Source: Streptomyces sp. McG3 (GTDB lineage: Bacteria; Actinomycetota; Actinomycetes; Streptomycetales; Streptomycetaceae). Taken from it: a stretch of DNA of 64,000 bases. The position numbers and the translations under genes were made by a program. Under the pieces are notes generated by a model, which was not told where the DNA came from, ran no database searches, and worked only from the letters and a program-made list of their open reading frames with translations. The stretch lies in contig NZ_JAAXYC010000001.1 in assembly GCF_018619185.1 (NCBI RefSeq), positions 1 through 64,000 on the forward strand, given 5' to 3'. Below, in pieces: positions 45,781 through 58,146 of this stretch. Positions within the stretch are counted from its first letter, which is position 1; each line of letters starts with the position of its first letter.

Positions 45781-48700
45781 CCGCCCTCCCTTCTCCAGCA
45801 GGTCGATCTCCCGCTGCTCCAGGCCGACCAGGGAGAAGTCCGACGGGGTGCGTCCGCCGGAGCGGGAGGCATCCGCGAGCAGTCGCCGTGCCGCGTCCCG
45901 CCAGGAGTCGGCGAGCTCGGTCACGTCTGCCTCGCTCAGCAGCGCGTCGGGCCAGGACCAGCGGGCCGTCAGCCGCACGCCGTCGGGGCCCTCGTACGCC
46001 CAGGTCTCCACCTCCAGCGGATACTCCGCCGGCATGTCCGGGGCCTCCGCCCCGGCCGGCCGTACCCCGCCCGCCGCGTCGAGCGGCACCGAGCCGTCGC
46101 CGAGCGGGGAGCGGAACGTGCCTCGGTGGGCGAACCGCAGCTGCGGGACAGGCGACGGGGCGAGCAGGGGAACGGTCTGCGGGTTGAGGTAGCGCAGCAT
46201 CCCGTAGCCGCTGCCGTCGCCGGGAACCGCCGCCAGCAGCTCCTTGACCCGCTTCACCTGGTCGGCGGCGCTGCCGCCGGCCGCCTCGCCCGCACCGAGC
46301 CGCACCGGGTGGACGAGAGCGAACTGGCCGAGTGTGCGGACGAGTTCGACGTCGCCGCGGCGGCCGTCCCGTTCCACGTCGACCAGGGTCCCGGCGGCCG
46401 TGCGCAGGCCGCGTCGGACCTGCCACTCCTCCAGGGCCGCGCCGACGGTGCCGAGCAGCACCTCCTCGGCGCCGGTGGCGAACCTCTCCGGCACCTCGTT
46501 CAGCAGGGCGGCCGACTCGGCGGCGGAGAGGGTGACCTCCACGTTCCGGACGGTGCCCCGGGTGTCCCGGGCGGGGTCCAGCGGACCCGTGATCGACAGC
46601 GCGGGGTCGGCGCCGAGCAGGTCGGTCCACGTCTGGAGTTCGTCGAGGAGTTCCGGGGCGGCGGCCGCCTCGGCACTCCTCTCGGTCCAGGACCGGTAGG
46701 TGGCGCCCACGGGGGGCAGGTGTCCCCCGGTCCCGGCCGCCGCATCCCAGGCGGTGCGCAGGTCGGCGACGAGGACGCGCCAGGCGTCCGGGTCGGCGGC
46801 GAGCCGGTGCACGGCGAGCAGCAGGCGGTGTTCGCCGCCCGGTCCGCCGTCGAGCCAGACGGCCCGGAACACGACGCCGTCCTCCGGCGCCAGCGCGGCG
46901 AGCGCGGCCTCGGTCGCCCGCGCCGTCTCGTCGGCCAGCGCCCCCGGGGCGACGCCCGTGACGTCGACCCGGGTGAGCAGGTCGCGCGCGTCGGTCTCCC
47001 CGCGCGGCCGGACCTCCAGGCCCCACACCAGGTTCCCGGCCCTGCGGGTCAGCCGCAGCCGCAGGGTGTCGTGCCGCTCCACCAGGGTCCGGAGCACGGT
47101 GTGCAGCCGGGCCTCGTCGGTGTCGTGCGGCAGGGCCAGGACGGCGGTGGCCGCCGACCTGGCGACCGGCCCCCCGCGCCTGCGCAGCGCGTGGACGTAC
47201 GGGGTCAGCCCGACCTCGCCCAGGCCCCGGTCGTCGTCGGCGGCGGTCGCGGCGGTCGCGCCGTCCGCCTCCTCGTGTCCGGTGGCGGCGGCGGCGAGCT
47301 CCCCGACCGTGCGGTGGCGCAGCACGTCCGTGGCGGTGAACTCCAGGCCCGCTTCGAGGGCCCGGCTGACCAGTTGGATCGACACGATGCTGTCTCCGCC
47401 GAGGGCGAAGAAGTTGTCGTCGACGCTGACCCGGTCGATGTCGAGCAGGTCGCGGATCAGCTCGCAGAGGAGCGTCTCCTTGGCGTCGCCGGGCTCCCTG
47501 CCCTCCCCCCGGGAACCGAAGTCGGGCTCCGGCAGGGCCTTGCGGTCGACCTTGCCGTTGGCGTTGAGCGGCAGGGCGTCCACCACGGTGAACGCGGCCG
47601 GGACCATGTACTCCGGCAGCAGCCGGCCGAGGTGGTCGCTCAGTTCCCCGGCGTCCGCCGGGGCCGCGCCGGACAGGACCGTGCAGGCCACCAGCCGGTC
47701 GCGCCCGTCCTCTCCCCGGTGCAGGGCCGCCGCGGCGGCCGCGACACCGGGGTGGGTGACGAGCGCGGCCTCGATCTCGCCGAGCTCGACCCGGAATCCC
47801 CGGATCTTCACCTGGTCGTCGGCCCGGCCCACGAACTCCAGTTGCCCGTCGGTGTTCCACCGCACCAGGTCGCCCGTGCGGTAGAGCCGCTCGCCCGGCG
47901 CCCCGAAGGGATGGGCGACGAAGCGCTCGGCGGTCAGCGCGGGCCGGCCCAGATAGCCGCGGGCCAGGCCGTCACCGGCGATGTGGAGCTCTCCGGCGAC
48001 GCCGACCGGAACCGGCATCAGGACGGAGTCCAGGACGTAGACCCGGGTGTTCCACAGCGGGGCGCCGATCGGCGGGTGCACCGCCCCCGAGAGCGGACGG
48101 CTCATGGTGGAGCAGACGGTCGCCTCGCTGGGGCCGTACACGTTCAGCAGCCTGCGCCCCCGGGACCAGTGGTCCACCTGGTCGGGCGGGCAGGCCTCCC
48201 CGCCGACCGCGAGGGTGCGCAGGGAGTCCAGTCCGGTGCGCGGCACCGTGGCGAGGACGCCCGCGGTGATCTGCAGGTGGGTGACGCCGTGGCCGTCGAC
48301 GAGGGAGGCCAGTTCCTCGCCCGCCGGTGCGTGGTGGGTGTCCGGCAGCACCAGCGTGGCCCCGTTGAGCAGGGTCATCGCCAGGTCGGCCATCGAGACG
48401 TCGAAGCTGGGCGAGACGGCCTGGAGAACCCGGCTGTCCGTGTCGATGGCGAAGTTGTCCGCGTGCGCTCCGGCCATGCCCGCGATGCCCCGGTGCGTGA
48501 CCAGGACGCCCTTGGGCCGGCCGGTCGATCCGGAGGTGTAGATGACGTACGCGGGGTGGTCCACGCGGAGCGGGCGGTCGCGGTCCCGGTCGGTGGGGTC
48601 GGTGACCGGGGCGGCGTCGACCCGGGCCGTCACGTCCGCGTCGTCGACGGCGTGCACGACCGTGCCGGCCAGGGCCGGGCTCGTGGCCGTCTCCCCGGTG

Positions 48701-51700
48701 GCGACCACCAGCGCGGGGCGCGCGTCCTGGACGATGTAGGCGATGCGGTCGGCCGGGTAGCCGGGGTCGACCGGCAGGTGGGCGGCGCCGGTCTTGAGGA
48801 CGCCGAGGGTGATCGCCGCCCAGTCCGCCGAGCGCGGCACGGCGACCGCCACGTACCGCTCGGGTCCGGCGCCCTTGCCGATGAGGTAGTGCGCCCACTG
48901 GTTGGCCCGGGCGTTGAGTTCGCCGTAGGTCAGCTCCTGTGCCCCGGCGATCAGCGCGGGGCTGCCGGGGGCGGCCGCCGCCCTCCTCTCGAACAGCGCG
49001 GGGAAGGTCTCCGCCGTGATGGCGCGGGAGGTGTCGTTCCAGCCGGCGAGCACCTGCTCGCGCTCGGCGGCGGAGAGCAGGCCGATCCCGCTGACCGGCA
49101 GCTCCGGGTCGTCGGCCACCGCGTCGAGCAGGGCGGTGAAGCGGGCCGCGACCGACTCGACGGTGGCCCGGTCGAACAGGTCGGTCCGGTAGCTGATCAG
49201 GCCCCGCAGGCCGGCGGGGCTGCCGTCGTCGGCGACGTTCTCCTGGAGCTCCACGCCGAGGTCGGTCTTGGCCGAGGTCAGCTCGATGCCGGCCGGCTCG
49301 ACGTCGAGTCCGGGCAGTTCCAGCCGGGCCGCCGTGTTGTTCTGGAAGGCGAGGAACACCTGGAACAGCGGGGTGTGCGCGAGCGACCGCGCCTCCGGGC
49401 CGAGCCGGTCGACCAGCCGCTCGAAGGGCAGGTCCTGGTGGGCGTAGGCCGCCAGGTCGGCGGCCCGTACCCGGTGCAGGAGCTCGCCGAACGTCGGATC
49501 CCCCGAGGTGTCGGTGCGCAGCACCAGGGTGTTGACGAAGAACCCGACGAGGTCCTCCAGGCTCTCGTCGGGACGGCCCGCCACCGCCGTGCCGAGGGGA
49601 ATGTCGGTACCGGAGCCGAGCCGGGTGAGCAGCGCCGCGAGCCCGGCCTGGGCCACCATGAAGAGGCTGACCTGGTGGGTGCGGGCGAGCGTGGCGAGCC
49701 GGGCGTGCAGGCCGGCGTCGAGGGTGAACTCGACGGTGGCGCCCTCGGTGGTCATCTCCGCCGGGCGGGGCCGGTCGGTGGGCAGAGCCAGCTCCGCGGG
49801 GGCGCCGGCCAGGGACTCCTTCCAGAAGGCCAGCTGCCGCGCGGCCAGGGACTCCGGGTCCTTCTCGTCGCCGAGCAGTTCCCGCTGCCAGAGCGTGTAG
49901 TCGGCGTACTGCACGGGAAGCCGCGTGAAGCGGGGGGCCCGGCCGCTGTGCCGGGCGGTGTAGGCGGCGGACAGGTCGCGGGCCAGCGGGGCGTTGGACC
50001 AGCCGTCGGACGCGATGTGATGGACGTTCAGCAGGAGCACGTGGTCCGTCGTGCCGAGCACGAACAACGTGACGCGCAAGGGCAGTTCGGTCGCGAGGTC
50101 GAAGCCGCGAGCCGCTGCCCGGCGCAGTGCCTCTCCGGACTGCTCGGGGGCGACCTCGACGATCTCCACCGGCACCCGCAGGGTCCCGGGGTCCTGGACG
50201 GACTGCCGCGGCTTGCCGCCGACGGCGGGGAACACGGTCCGCAGGCTCTCGTGCCGCTCCACCACGTCGGCCACGGCGGCGCGCAGCGCGTCCAGGTCGA
50301 GCGTGCCCCGGAGCCGGATCCCGATCGGGATGTTGTACGCGCCGGACGCGCCGTCCAGCCGGTCGAGGAACCACAGCCGGCGCTGGGAGAACGACAGCGG
50401 GATCTCGTCCGGCCGTTCGCCCGCCGTCGGCGCGGGCCGGGTGGCGTCGCCGCCGGGCCCGACCAGCTCGGCGAGGCGCGCGGGGGTCCGCGCCTCGAAG
50501 ACCGCGCGGACGTCGACCTCGGAGCCGAAGGCGGAACGGACCCGGCTGAGCAGCCGGACCGCGCTCAGCGAGTTGCCGCCCAGCTCGAAGAAGTCGTCGT
50601 CCACCCCGGCCTCGGGCAGGTCCAGGACCTGGCCGAAGAGACCGCACAGGATCTCCTCCTGCGGGGTGCGCGGGGAGCGGACGGCCGCGCTCGCCGTGAA
50701 CTCGGGCTCCGGCAGCGCCTTGCGGTCCAGCTTGCCGTGGGAGGTCACCGGCAGCGCGTCGAGGACGACGACGGAGTCGGGAACCATGTAGTCGGGCAGC
50801 GTGTCCGCAAGCAGCCGGCGAAGGTCCTGGCCGTCGGGGGCGGTGCCCTCGACGGGCACGGCGTAGGCCACCAGCCGGCCGCCGTCGGCGCCGTCCCTGA
50901 CCACGACGGCCTGGGCGGCGACGCCCGGCAGGGCGGCGACGGCAGCGGAGACCTCGCCCAGCTCGACGCGGTGGCCGCGGAGTTTCACCTGGTCGTCGGC
51001 GCGGCCGACGAACACCAGGTTCCCGTCGGCGAGCCGGCGGGCGACGTCCCCGGTGCGGTACATCCGGGAGCCTGCCGGACCGTAGGGGTCGGCGGTGAAC
51101 CGCTCGGAGGTCAGCCCGGCCCGGCCCAGGTAGCCGCGGGCGAGGCAGGGACCCGCGAGATACAGCTCGCCGGCCACGCCGGACGCGACCGGACGCAGCG
51201 CCGAGTCCAGGACATAGGCCCGGACGTTGGCCTGCGGGCGGCCCATCGGGACCGGGCCGGGGGCGATCGGGTCACCGGGATCGATGGTGAACTCCGTGAC
51301 GTTCACGGTCGCTTCCGTGGGCCCGTAGACGTTCCGGACGGTGGCGTCCGGGTGGCGCTCGCGCCAGGCGGCCAGCGCCTCGCCGTGCAACGCCTCGCCG
51401 CCCAGCAGGAGTTCGGAGGCAGGCGAGTACGCCGCGGGCAGCGCGCCGAGCAGCGGAAGGTGACTGGGCGTCGCCTTCATGAAGGTGACCGGGGCGCCGG
51501 CCAGCCGGGCCGAGAGCGCCGGGTCCTCCTCCAGGGCGGCGATCAGCACGGCGCCACCCACGGTGAGCGGGGTGAACAGCGCCGTGACCGTCAGGTCGAA
51601 GGAGACCGGCGAGTGCAGCAGTGCCCGCCCGGCGGCCCCGGGGTAGGAGAGGGAGGTCCAGCCGAGGTAGTCGACGACCGAGCGGTGCTCGACCACCACC

Positions 51701-54700
51701 CCCTTGGGAACCCCGGTGGAGCCGGAGGTGTAGATGACGTACGCCGGGTTGTCGGCGGTCAGCGGGGCCCTCCGGTCGGCGTCCGTCGGGTCGGCGCAGG
51801 GGCGTCCGGCGATCCCGGCCGCCGTCGCCGCGTCGTCGACGGCCACGGTGTCGGCGTCGTGGCGGGGCAGCGTGGCCCCGGTGGACCGGGTCGTGAGGAC
51901 GATCCCCGGCCGGGCGTCGTCGAGCAGCCCGCTGATGCGCGCGGCCGGATGGGACGGGTCGACCGGGAGGTAGGCGGCGCCGGACTTGAGGACCGCGAGC
52001 AGCGCCACGACGAGTTCCGCCGAGCGCTCCATGGCGACCGCGACGAGCTGCTCGGGTCCCGCGCCCCGGTGGATCAGCTCGTGCGCCAGGCGGTTGGCCC
52101 GCTCGTTGAGCTCGACGTACCGGAGTTCGGTGACGCCGTCGATCAGCGCGACGGCCTTCGGGGTGCGGGCCGCCTGCGCCTCGATCAGCTCACCGACCAC
52201 GGCGTCCGACAGCGGTGCGGGGACTCCGGCCGAGCCCGTCGTCAGTTCCGCGGTCTCCTCGCCGCCGAGGAGACCGAGCCGGCCCACCGGGGTGTCCGGC
52301 TCGGTGGTGAAGGCGTCGAGGACCCTGCGGAGCTGCCGGGTCGCCGACGTGACCAGCTCCTCGTCGAGAAGGTCGGCGCGGTAGTACCAGTTGAGGACCA
52401 TCCGGCGTTCGTCCTGCATCACGACCATGCCGAGCGGGTAGTGGTTGTCGCCCTTGGTGTCGACCTCGCTCAACGCCAGTCCGTGCACGGTCTCCTGGGA
52501 TCCGGGGTCGGCGGGGAAGTTCTCGAAGACCACGGCGGTGTCGAACAGCGTGCGCAGCCCGGCCAGCCGCTGGAGGTCCGCGAGCCCCAGGTAGTGGTGG
52601 GCCAGCAGCTCGACGCGCTGGGCCTGCACCCGGGTGAGGGTGTCGGCCAGCGAGACGGCGGGGTCGATCCGGACCCGTACCGGAACGGTGTTGCTGAACA
52701 GGCCGACCATCGATTCGATGCCCGGCAGCTCCGGCGGCCGGCCGGACACCGTCTCGCCGAACAGCACGTCGTCACGTCCGGTGAGACCCGCGAGGACGAG
52801 GCCCCAGGCCCCCTGGACCACCGCGTTCATGGTCAGGCCGCGGGCGCGGGCCGCCTCGGTGAGCGCGGCGGTCAGGCCCGACGGCAGCTCGTCCACGATC
52901 CGCCCGGGAAGGGCGGCGGCGTGGCCGGCCGCGGCGGGGGCGATGAGCGTCGGCTCGTCGATCCCGGCCAGCGCGGTCCGCCAGGCGTCCTCGGAGGCGG
53001 TGCGGTCCTGCTGGGACAACCAGGTGAGGTACTCCTTGTACGGGACGACCGGCGGCAGGGCGGAGGCGTCCCCCCGCCGCGCGTACAGCTCGAAGAGCTC
53101 ACCGGCGAGGACCGGCGCCGACCAGCCGTCGAGCAGCAGGTGGTGCGCGGCGAACAGCAGCCGGTGATGCCCGTCCCCGAGCCTGATCAGGGTGAAGCGG
53201 AGCAGCGGCGGGCGCTCCGGGTCGAAGCGCAGGGACCGCTCCCGGAGCAGGAGCCGGTCCAGCTCGGCGCGCTGGGCCGGTTCGTCGAGGGCGCTCAGGT
53301 CGGTCTCGGTCCAGGGGAGTTCGGCCTCGTCCGCGATCAGCTGGACGGGAACGCCCGCGCCGGTGCGGTGGAAGGAGGCGCGCAGACTGGCGTGCCGGGT
53401 GAGCAGCCCCGTGACGGCGGCGCGCAGCGCCCCGGTGTCGAGGTCTCCCCGTACGTCCAGGGCGAGCCGGGTGATGTAGACGTCCTCGGCCTCCTGGTCG
53501 TACGCGGTGTGGAAGAGCAGCCCTTCCTGGAGCGGCGAGAGCGGGAGGACGTCGGTGAGCCGGGGCTCGGCCTGTTCCAGCTGGGCGATCTCGTGCTGGG
53601 TGAGGTCGACCAGCGGCAGGTCGGACGGGACGAGCCCGGCACCGGCGCCGGGCCGGCCGGCCTGGTCCACCAGCGAGCGCAGGGCCTCGAACCACGCCTC
53701 GGCGAGCGGGCGTACGTCGTCCTCGGTGAGCAGCTCGCCCGGCCAGGTCCAGGTGACGGTGAGGCGCGGCCCGTCGCTGTGGGTCTCGGTGACCGCGTTG
53801 GCGGTGAGGGTGTACGGGAGGGGGGTGGCGGAATCCGCGCCGCCGCCGAGACCGTCCGCACCGGCGCCCTCGTCCGCACCACCGATGCGGCCCAGGTAGT
53901 TGAAGCCGATCTGCGGTTCGGCGAACCGGGCGAGGGCCGCCGCGGTCCGCGGGTTCAGATAGCGCAGCAGACCGAAGCCGATCCCGTTGTCGGGGATGGC
54001 CCGCAGCTGTTCCTTGACCGCCTTGAGCGCGGTGACGAGGTCGGCGCCGCCCGCCTCGCCCGGGTCGAGCCGCACGGGGTAGAGGCTGGTGAACCAGCCC
54101 ACGGTGCGCGAGAGGTCGGCCCCCTCGACGATCTCCTCGCGGCCGTGGCCCTCCAGGCCCACCAGGACGGAGGAGCTGTCCCCGCGCCCCCGGAGGCGTC
54201 GCCAGTCGGCGACCGCGACGGCGAGCGCGGTGAGCAGGACCTCGTTGATCCCGGTGCTGAAGGCCGTCGGCACCCGGCCGAGCAGCGGCTCGGTGAGGTC
54301 GGCGGGCAGCCGCAGGGTGAGGTGGCCCGCGGTGGCGAGGGTGTCCGTCGCCGGGTCGGGGAGGCGGTCGGTGAGCAGGGGGTCGGGCTCGGAGAGGATC
54401 GAGCGCCACAGCGGGAGTTCGCGGATCCGGTCCGGCTCTCCGGCGGCGGCGGTCAGCTGCCGGGCCCAGCTGCGGAATGAGGTGCCGACGGGCTCGGGGG
54501 TGAAGGCGCTTCCCCCGGCGGCGGCTTCGAGGGCGGCGGTGAACTCCGGCAGCAGGATGCGCCAGGAGACCCCGTCCACCGAGAGGTGGTGGATGACGAG
54601 CAGCAGGCGTCCGGGCAGGTCCCCTCCCGCCTCGAACCAGACGGCCTCGACCATGCGTCCGCGCTCGGGGGCCAGCCGGTTCTGGGCGGCGGTGAACTCC

Positions 54701-57700
54701 CGCTCGGTCACGGTGCGCAGCGCGTCCGCGTCGAGCCCCGCGACGTCGACCCGGTACAGCGACTCGGCGGCCGCGACGGTGCCGGACGGGGTGATCTCCA
54801 GCGTCCACTCGCCGATGTCCTCGATGCGGGTGAGCCTCAGGCGCAGGGCGTCGTGGTGGTCCAGGAAGGTCTGGAGCACCCCGGCGATGCGGGCGCTGTC
54901 CAGACCCGCGGGCACCGGGAGCGCCATCGCCTGGTTGAACGGGGCGACGGGGCCGCTGTGTTCGCTGAACCAGTGGATGATCGGCGTCAGCGGCACACCG
55001 CCCACGCCGTCCGACGCGGCGGGCCGGCGGGTGGGGGCGGCGGCCTCCGTGGCGACCGCGGCGAGCGCCTCGACGGTCTTGTGGGTGAACACGTCGCGCG
55101 GGGTGAAGCGGAGCCCGGCCTTGCGGGCCCGGCTGATCAGCTGGATGGAGCCGATGCTGTCGCCGCCCAGCTCGAAGAAGCTCTGCTCCACGCCCACGCG
55201 CTCCACGCCGAGCACCTCGGCGTACAGCGTGCAGAGCAGTTCCTCGCGTGCGTCGGCCGGTGCGCGCCCCTCGGTGACCGTGACCTCCGGGGCGGGCAGT
55301 GCCTTGCGGTCCAGCTTGCCGTTGATCATCAGCGGGAGGGCGTCGAGGGCGATGACCAGCGAGGGCGTCATGTACTCGGGCAGCAGCTCCGCGACATGCG
55401 CGCGCAGGGTCTCGGCGTCGACCGGTCCCGGCCCGGCCGGGACCACGTAGGCGACGAGCTGCTTGCCGCCCGCCCCGGTCCCGTGCGCCACCACGGCGGC
55501 ACGGTCCACGCTGTCGTGGCGGGCCAGGACGCTCTCGACCTCGCCCAGCTCGATGCGGAAGCCCCGCACCTTGACCTGGTCGTCGACCCGGCCCGCGAAC
55601 TCCAGCTGCCCGTCCTCGCGCAGCCGTACGAGGTCGCCGGTGCGGTACATCCGCTCCCCCGGGGCGCTGAAGGGATCGGCGACGAACCGTTCGGCGGTGA
55701 GCCCGGGACGGCGCAGATAGCCGCGGGCCAGGCCCGCGCCCGCGACGTACAGCTCTCCCTCGGCGCCCAGGGGCGCCGGCCGCAGGGAACCGTCCAGGAC
55801 ATAGGCGCGCGTGTCGTGCACGGGGGCGCCGATCGGCGGTACACCGCCGGTGGCGTCCAGCGGGGTGCTCATGGAGACCGCGACGGTCGACTCGGTGGGC
55901 CCGTAGGCGTTCACCATGCGCCGGCCGGGGGCCCAGCGGGCCACCAGCTCGGGCGAGCAGGCGTCACCGCCGACGATCAGGCAGGTGAAGCCCGGGAGTT
56001 CCACGGCCGGAACGCTGGCCAGCGCGGCCGGCGGGATCAGCGCGTGCGTGACCCGGCGGTCGGCGATCACCTCGGCGAGCGGCTCGCCCGCGAGCGGGCC
56101 CGGCCGGGGCACCACGAGCGCGGCGCCGGAGGTCAGCGCCATGCACAGCTCCAGCACGGAGGCGTCGAAGCTGGGCGAGGAGAACTGCAGGACGCGGCTG
56201 TCGCCCGTCACGGCGAAGCGTTCCCGCTCGGTCGCCGCGAAGGCGGCGAGTCCCGCGTGGCTGACGACGACGCCCTTGGGCACGCCCGTCGAGCCCGAGG
56301 TGTAGATCACGTACGCGGGTGAGGCGACCGGAAGCGGCGCCCGGGGCGCGGACCGGGGCCCGGACCGAGGCGCGGACCGGGGGGAGGCCCCGTCCGCCGG
56401 GTCAAGGACGAGCACCGCGGTGCCCTCGGAGCGGGGTACCGCCTTCTCGTACGCCCCGGTGGTGAGCACCGCCGCCGGCCGGGCGTCGTCGAACAGGAAG
56501 GCCACGCGCTCGGCCGGGTAGTCGGGGTCCACCGGCAGGAACGCCGCGCCCGCCTTCATCACGGCGAGCGAGCCGACGACGGACTCCACCGAGCGGCCGA
56601 GGACGAGCGCCACGATCGCCTCGGGGCCGACTCCCTCGGCCGTCAGGCGGGCGGCGAGTTCATCGGTACGCGCGTCGAGTTCGGCGTAGGTCAGGGAGAG
56701 GTCCGCGGACTCCACGGCCACCGCGTCCGGCGTGCGCGCGGCCTGGGCCGCGAACAGCTCGGGGAAGGCGGACTGCTCGACCGTGTGCCCGGCCGCGCCG
56801 CCGGCGACGACCAGCCGCTCGCGCTCGCCGTCGGCCAGGACGTCGAGCCCGGCCACGGTCCGCGTGAGGTCCTGGGTGAGGGACTCCAGGATCCGCACCA
56901 GCCGGCCGCCGATGATCCCGACCTGCTCCGGGCGGAAGAGGTCGGGGCGGTAGTTGAGGAGCAGCCGCAGCCTGCCCTCGTACACGTGGGAGACGAGGCA
57001 GAGCGGGTAGTGGTTGGCGTCCAGGACGTCGAACCCGTCGATGGTCAGGTCTCCGGCGAGGTCGCGGAGGTCCTGGAGGTCGAACGGGAAGTTCTCGAAC
57101 GCCACGTAGGTGTCGAAGAGCTCGGGGTGCCCGGAGAGCCGGTGGATGTCGCGCATCCCGGTGTACTGGTGGTTCATCATCTCCAGGTGCTCGCCCTGGA
57201 GCCCGGCCAGTACGTCGCCGAGGGAGTCGCCGCCGTTCAGCCGCACCCGGACCGGCAGGGAGTTGATGAGCATGCCGACCATCCGCTCGACGCCCGGCAC
57301 CTCCGGCGGGCGGCCGGAGACGACGGTGCCGAACACCACGTCCTGACGGCCGGTGAGCACCGACAGCAGGAGCGCCCAGGAACCGTGCACGGCACTGGAG
57401 AAGGTGAGACCGGCCGCGCGCAGCCGGGCCGAGAGCGCCTCGGTCGCCTCCGTGGAGAGTTCGAGGACGAGCTGCTCGGGATGGACGACCTCGCGGGCCG
57501 GGTCCGAGGGGACCAGGCGGGTCGGCGCGTCGATGCCGGAGAGCGCCCGGCGCCAGGCCTCCTCGGAGGCCGGCCGGTCCTGCCGGGCCAGGAACGCGAG
57601 GTGGTCGCGGAACGGGGTGACCGTCGGCAGCACGGAGGCGTCGCCGCCGTTCCCGTACACCTCCAGCAGCTCGCCCAGGAGCACCGACGTCGACCAGCCG

Positions 57701-58146
57701 TCGAGCAGGATGTGGTGGAAGGTGCAGAGCAGGCGGTACGCGTCGTCGGCGAGGCGCACGAGCCGGTAGCGCATCAGCGGAGGCCGGGCGAGGTCGAAGG
57801 CGTGCGCCTTCTCCTCCGCCTGTATCCGCTCCAGCTCCGCGGTCCGCCCGTCGTCCCCGAGCGGCCTCAGATCGCTTTCCTGCCACGGTACTTCGACGCT
57901 GCGCGAGATCACCTGGACCGGACGGCTCTGCTTGGGGTGGAGGAATCCGGCGCGCAGGTTGGCGTGCCGGTCCAGCAGTGCCTGGGCGGTGGCCCGGAGC
58001 ACCGCGGCGTCGAGGCCGCCGCCCAGGTCCAGCACCACCTGCACGGTGTAGACGTCGTCGCCCGACTCGTCGTACAGCGCGTGGAAGAGCAGCCCCTCCT
58101 GCAGCGGTGACAGCGGAAGGATGTCCTCAGGACCCGACTTCTTCAT
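42637..58146 (-). CDS. Non-ribosomal peptide synthetase, modules 3-6
   Basis: This 5169-residue synthetase has the order C-A-T-E, C-A-T, C-A-T-E, C-T-E. By residue: M3 C about 147, A about 616, T about 995, E about 1187; M4 C about 1669, A about 2140, T about 2524; M5 C about 2712, A about 3205, T about 3584, degenerate E about 3782; M6 C about 4265, T about 4621, E about 4812. The ATG shares its A with the preceding TAA (TAATG), and its TGA overlaps the next ATG, so the three synthetases are translationally coupled in order. The N-terminus M-K-K-S-G-P-E-D enters the C domain almost directly, as in E-to-C docking pairs. Confidence 0.95.
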   Translation of the reverse strand: MKKSGPEDILPLSPLQEGLLFHALYDESGDDVYTVQVVLDLGGGLDAAVLRATAQALLDRHANLRAGFLHPKQSRPVQVISRSVEVPWQESDLRPLGDDGRTAELERIQAEEKAHAFDLARPPLMRYRLVRLADDAYRLLCTFHHILLDGWSTSVLLGELLEVYGNGGDASVLPTVTPFRDHLAFLARQDRPASEEAWRRALSGIDAPTRLVPSDPAREVVHPEQLVLELSTEATEALSARLRAAGLTFSSAVHGSWALLLSVLTGRQDVVFGTVVSGRPPEVPGVERMVGMLINSLPVRVRLNGGDSLGDVLAGLQGEHLEMMNHQYTGMRDIHRLSGHPELFDTYVAFENFPFDLQDLRDLAGDLTIDGFDVLDANHYPLCLVSHVYEGRLRLLLNYRPDLFRPEQVGIIGGRLVRILESLTQDLTRTVAGLDVLADGERERLVVAGGAAGHTVEQSAFPELFAAQAARTPDAVAVESADLSLTYAELDARTDELAARLTAEGVGPEAIVALVLGRSVESVVGSLAVMKAGAAFLPVDPDYPAERVAFLFDDARPAAVLTTGAYEKAVPRSEGTAVLVLDPADGASPRSAPRSGPRSAPRAPLPVASPAYVIYTSGSTGVPKGVVVSHAGLAAFAATERERFAVTGDSRVLQFSSPSFDASVLELCMALTSGAALVVPRPGPLAGEPLAEVIADRRVTHALIPPAALASVPAVELPGFTCLIVGGDACSPELVARWAPGRRMVNAYGPTESTVAVSMSTPLDATGGVPPIGAPVHDTRAYVLDGSLRPAPLGAEGELYVAGAGLARGYLRRPGLTAERFVADPFSAPGERMYRTGDLVRLREDGQLEFAGRVDDQVKVRGFRIELGEVESVLARHDSVDRAAVVAHGTGAGGKQLVAYVVPAGPGPVDAETLRAHVAELLPEYMTPSLVIALDALPLMINGKLDRKALPAPEVTVTEGRAPADAREELLCTLYAEVLGVERVGVEQSFFELGGDSIGSIQLISRARKAGLRFTPRDVFTHKTVEALAAVATEAAAPTRRPAASDGVGGVPLTPIIHWFSEHSGPVAPFNQAMALPVPAGLDSARIAGVLQTFLDHHDALRLRLTRIEDIGEWTLEITPSGTVAAAESLYRVDVAGLDADALRTVTEREFTAAQNRLAPERGRMVEAVWFEAGGDLPGRLLLVIHHLSVDGVSWRILLPEFTAALEAAAGGSAFTPEPVGTSFRSWARQLTAAAGEPDRIRELPLWRSILSEPDPLLTDRLPDPATDTLATAGHLTLRLPADLTEPLLGRVPTAFSTGINEVLLTALAVAVADWRRLRGRGDSSSVLVGLEGHGREEIVEGADLSRTVGWFTSLYPVRLDPGEAGGADLVTALKAVKEQLRAIPDNGIGFGLLRYLNPRTAAALARFAEPQIGFNYLGRIGGADEGAGADGLGGGADSATPLPYTLTANAVTETHSDGPRLTVTWTWPGELLTEDDVRPLAEAWFEALRSLVDQAGRPGAGAGLVPSDLPLVDLTQHEIAQLEQAEPRLTDVLPLSPLQEGLLFHTAYDQEAEDVYITRLALDVRGDLDTGALRAAVTGLLTRHASLRASFHRTGAGVPVQLIADEAELPWTETDLSALDEPAQRAELDRLLLRERSLRFDPERPPLLRFTLIRLGDGHHRLLFAAHHLLLDGWSAPVLAGELFELYARRGDASALPPVVPYKEYLTWLSQQDRTASEDAWRTALAGIDEPTLIAPAAAGHAAALPGRIVDELPSGLTAALTEAARARGLTMNAVVQGAWGLVLAGLTGRDDVLFGETVSGRPPELPGIESMVGLFSNTVPVRVRIDPAVSLADTLTRVQAQRVELLAHHYLGLADLQRLAGLRTLFDTAVVFENFPADPGSQETVHGLALSEVDTKGDNHYPLGMVVMQDERRMVLNWYYRADLLDEELVTSATRQLRRVLDAFTTEPDTPVGRLGLLGGEETAELTTGSAGVPAPLSDAVVGELIEAQAARTPKAVALIDGVTELRYVELNERANRLAHELIHRGAGPEQLVAVAMERSAELVVALLAVLKSGAAYLPVDPSHPAARISGLLDDARPGIVLTTRSTGATLPRHDADTVAVDDAATAAGIAGRPCADPTDADRRAPLTADNPAYVIYTSGSTGVPKGVVVEHRSVVDYLGWTSLSYPGAAGRALLHSPVSFDLTVTALFTPLTVGGAVLIAALEEDPALSARLAGAPVTFMKATPSHLPLLGALPAAYSPASELLLGGEALHGEALAAWRERHPDATVRNVYGPTEATVNVTEFTIDPGDPIAPGPVPMGRPQANVRAYVLDSALRPVASGVAGELYLAGPCLARGYLGRAGLTSERFTADPYGPAGSRMYRTGDVARRLADGNLVFVGRADDQVKLRGHRVELGEVSAAVAALPGVAAQAVVVRDGADGGRLVAYAVPVEGTAPDGQDLRRLLADTLPDYMVPDSVVVLDALPVTSHGKLDRKALPEPEFTASAAVRSPRTPQEEILCGLFGQVLDLPEAGVDDDFFELGGNSLSAVRLLSRVRSAFGSEVDVRAVFEARTPARLAELVGPGGDATRPAPTAGERPDEIPLSFSQRRLWFLDRLDGASGAYNIPIGIRLRGTLDLDALRAAVADVVERHESLRTVFPAVGGKPRQSVQDPGTLRVPVEIVEVAPEQSGEALRRAAARGFDLATELPLRVTLFVLGTTDHVLLLNVHHIASDGWSNAPLARDLSAAYTARHSGRAPRFTRLPVQYADYTLWQRELLGDEKDPESLAARQLAFWKESLAGAPAELALPTDRPRPAEMTTEGATVEFTLDAGLHARLATLARTHQVSLFMVAQAGLAALLTRLGSGTDIPLGTAVAGRPDESLEDLVGFFVNTLVLRTDTSGDPTFGELLHRVRAADLAAYAHQDLPFERLVDRLGPEARSLAHTPLFQVFLAFQNNTAARLELPGLDVEPAGIELTSAKTDLGVELQENVADDGSPAGLRGLISYRTDLFDRATVESVAARFTALLDAVADDPELPVSGIGLLSAAEREQVLAGWNDTSRAITAETFPALFERRAAAAPGSPALIAGAQELTYGELNARANQWAHYLIGKGAGPERYVAVAVPRSADWAAITLGVLKTGAAHLPVDPGYPADRIAYIVQDARPALVVATGETATSPALAGTVVHAVDDADVTARVDAAPVTDPTDRDRDRPLRVDHPAYVIYTSGSTGRPKGVLVTHRGIAGMAGAHADNFAIDTDSRVLQAVSPSFDVSMADLAMTLLNGATLVLPDTHHAPAGEELASLVDGHGVTHLQITAGVLATVPRTGLDSLRTLAVGGEACPPDQVDHWSRGRRLLNVYGPSEATVCSTMSRPLSGAVHPPIGAPLWNTRVYVLDSVLMPVPVGVAGELHIAGDGLARGYLGRPALTAERFVAHPFGAPGERLYRTGDLVRWNTDGQLEFVGRADDQVKIRGFRVELGEIEAALVTHPGVAAAAAALHRGEDGRDRLVACTVLSGAAPADAGELSDHLGRLLPEYMVPAAFTVVDALPLNANGKVDRKALPEPDFGSRGEGREPGDAKETLLCELIRDLLDIDRVSVDDNFFALGGDSIVSIQLVSRALEAGLEFTATDVLRHRTVGELAAAATGHEEADGATAATAADDDRGLGEVGLTPYVHALRRRGGPVARSAATAVLALPHDTDEARLHTVLRTLVERHDTLRLRLTRRAGNLVWGLEVRPRGETDARDLLTRVDVTGVAPGALADETARATEAALAALAPEDGVVFRAVWLDGGPGGEHRLLLAVHRLAADPDAWRVLVADLRTAWDAAAGTGGHLPPVGATYRSWTERSAEAAAAPELLDELQTWTDLLGADPALSITGPLDPARDTRGTVRNVEVTLSAAESAALLNEVPERFATGAEEVLLGTVGAALEEWQVRRGLRTAAGTLVDVERDGRRGDVELVRTLGQFALVHPVRLGAGEAAGGSAADQVKRVKELLAAVPGDGSGYGMLRYLNPQTVPLLAPSPVPQLRFAHRGTFRSPLGDGSVPLDAAGGVRPAGAEAPDMPAEYPLEVETWAYEGPDGVRLTARWSWPDALLSEADVTELADSWRDAARRLLADASRSGGRTPSDFSLVGLEQREIDLLEKGGRRLDDVLPLAPLQEGLLFHSLYDRSEIDVYTVQFGLDLEGDPRTEVLRASVRALLDRHENLRAGFAHEHLSRPVQFIPADIELPWNETDLADLDATARGAEVDRVMREARAERFDLDRPPLLRCTLLRLGGGRARLVLTFHHLLLDGWSTPILLDELMRLYAAGGDPSGLPPAHPYRSYLSWLDGQDRTVSEKAWRQVLDASVEPTLLAPADPERHAVATEKVSVTFGADVVAGLTALAGRHGTTANTVVQAAWGLLLARLGGREDVVFGATVSGRPPKVQGVERMVGLFINTVPVRVAFRPGEPIGDALARLWQQQVELTAHQHMRLVDLQRDVGKGELFDTLLVFQNIPADGAGFGGDADRVRAVDLEMNDATHYPLTLDAGLSGDLLHCRLGYRPDLFTEAEAGAVADGLREVLEAFARDPEQAFAPSGDDPLTRRWTGVRSRLSGRAAAPADGVREEDPAGSSADPSREAVLAGLFAELLDAPDVGLDDDFFELGGDSIVSIQLAGRARKAGLQISLRDVFKYRTVRGLARIATQDEGPAEGQSAAEAIGEMPLTPVMLDLYERGGPTDSVHQAALLQVPADADEKKLAATLQAVLDHHDILRSRIVTGTDGLRLEVTPTGSVDASALLRRKDITSVPQDGLIGLVTEAQTRAQSELACEDGEMVRAVWFDAGPARPGRLLILVHHLAVDGVSWRVLQEDLRQAWEAVSQDREPGLEPVGTSFRHWASVLAEQAAGPERTKELDLWRSVLETADPLLSERPLDPAVDVVRTARRLTVTLPPEISEPLLGTVPAAFNAAVDEVLLTALALAVARWRSGRGRGDGSELLVGLEGHGREEIVPGADLSRTVGWFTSVYPVAIDPGAVDRPPSDADAEVLGTALKRVKEQLRAIPDKGMGYGLLRHLNPDTGPELAGYTEPQIGFNYLGRFKAVDARAQRADDWAAPPEATETLGGGGADSAPLAHSIGLSAVAQDRPDGVRLVAIWSWPGALFGQDEVRDLADLWFGALEALAGCAGRPGSGGLTPSDMSLLELSQDEIEEFERDLS
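45780..50420 (-). other. Module 5: C-A-T-E, E domain degenerate
   Basis: The C domain is LCL type ([15 protein letters not shown]), matching the L residue of module 4. The pocket DVAQAGVVCK matches no code I know. The E domain has H-R-L-A-A-D-P in place of HHxxxDG and other altered motifs, so epimerisation is unlikely. Confidence 0.8.
50420..53560 (-). other. Module 4: C-A-T (Asp-like)
   Basis: The C domain is DCL type with HHLLLDG. The pocket DLTKLGVVNK is one step from the DLTKLGAVNK Asp codes of calcium-dependent lipopeptides. The T domain is L-G-G-N-S-L. No E domain, so L-Asp is expected. Confidence 0.78.
53560..58146 (-). other. Module 3: C-A-T-E (large hydrophobic or aromatic)
   Basis: The C domain is DCL type with HHILLDG. 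The pocket DALLIGAVAK suggests a bulky hydrophobic or aromatic side chain. The A domain has an insertion of R-S-A/G-P repeats near 56340-56395. The E domain is intact (HHLSVDG), so a D residue is expected. Confidence 0.7.

Noticed and set aside
46700-46900. Sequencing error as the cause of the odd module 5 E domain
   Set aside because: The frame stays open and several distant motifs are changed by substitutions, not by a shift. True divergence is more likely.
36356-54480. Very long open frames on the plus strand opposite the NRPS genes (up to several thousand codons)
   Set aside because: They are complementary shadows of the NRPS reading frames in GC-rich DNA. Their translations are low-complexity Arg/Pro/Gly/Val-rich and have no domain motifs.
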